In this document: piece by piece, positions 13,637-13,694 of the stretch | Layout of the letters: the number at the start of each line of letters is the position of its first letter | Position numbering within the stretch: position 1 is the first letter of the stretch | Source: CAZIGM01 sp964538675 | Lineage (GTDB): Bacteria > Bacillota > Bacilli > Tepidibacillales > Tepidibacillaceae | Length of the DNA: 13,694 bases | Reading direction: 5' to 3' | Assembly (NCBI GenBank): GCA_964538675.1 | Contig: CAZIGM010000043.1 | Span: forward strand, 1 to 13,694 | The notes under the pieces: generated by a model | Told to the model about the DNA's origin: nothing | Seen by the model: the letters and a program-made list of their open reading frames with translations, nothing else | Database searches by the model: none | Translations under genes and position numbers: made by a program

Positions 13637-13694
13637 ATGAAAAAAAATTGAAGCAATTTTAAGGCCAGATAGACTACAAGACACAATTAAAGCT
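13637..13694 (+). pseudogene. Start of a P-II nitrogen regulatory gene, frameshifted in an A8 run, cut by the window end
   Basis: P-II (GlnB/GlnK) proteins sense 2-oxoglutarate and ADP/ATP and control nitrogen metabolism. AAAAGGTGA (13622-13630) precedes ATG 13637. Eight A follow the ATG; read as written, the frame ends at TGA 13649-13651. With seven A it would read MKKIEAILRPDRLQDTIKA, an excellent match to the P-II start (MKKIEAII+P...L). The shifted frame has a stop just upstream (TGA 13638-13640) and no start of its own. Possible explanations are a base-calling error, a true frameshift, or slippage of RNA polymerase on the A-run that restores the frame. Only 19 codons are in the window, so glnB and glnK cannot be told apart. 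Confidence 0.75.

Overview
The window is a strongly AT-rich stretch of a Firmicute chromosome, most probably an anaerobic member of the Clostridia. The reasons are a leucyl-tRNA synthetase behind a T-box leader, AGGAGG-type ribosome binding sites, several TTG starts, lipobox lipoproteins, a ComEA protein and a membrane polyferredoxin. There is no phage, plasmid or IS transposase gene and no tRNA or rRNA gene. The genes are mostly ordinary. The interest lies between the genes and in how many of them are damaged.

Layout. Bases 1-1520 hold a promoter with a palindromic operator and a lipoprotein alpha/beta hydrolase. Bases 1536-1864 hold a complex hairpin repeat. Bases 1883-2938 (minus strand) are comEA followed by a CoA-binding protein. 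A small protein gene (3041-3298) is divergent from them. Bases 3469-5177 form a three-gene set: a membrane polyferredoxin flanked on both sides by paralogous small membrane proteins. leuS (minus, 5271-7736) follows with its T-box leader and promoter. Bases 8352-9848 are a perfect-consensus promoter and an arsenic operon, arsR - DUF2703-like gene - acr3 remnant - arsC, in which the exporter gene is reduced to its first codons. A membrane-anchored protein with a predicted alpha/alpha-barrel (minus, 10075-11925), a DUF3221-like lipoprotein with no ordinary start codon (12287-12691), a wrecked GGDEF/HD-GYP gene (minus, 12774-13357) and the start of a frameshifted P-II gene (13637 to the window end) complete the window.

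Main observation. A modular repeat occurs three times (1536-1815 plus, 9817-10034 minus, 12081-12241 plus). It has a 5' hairpin pair (missing in copy 1), one to three hairpin units of 40-45 bases, an identical 22-base linker, a C/G-rich hairpin and a conserved 3' end. Units from different copies differ mainly at paired positions, and the changes compensate, so the folded form seems to be under selection. The plan resembles the pneumococcal BOX elements (boxA-boxB(n)-boxC), but I do not recognise the sequence. Copy 2 runs into the end of arsC and supplies its last nine codons and stop.

Second theme. Five places look broken or non-standard: the acr3 stub, a coding-like relic at 8109-8255, an ATT where a lipoprotein should have ATG, the GGDEF/HD-GYP remnant, and an 8-A run that shifts the P-II frame. 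Some may be real decay or slippage and some could be assembly errors; the sequence alone cannot separate these.
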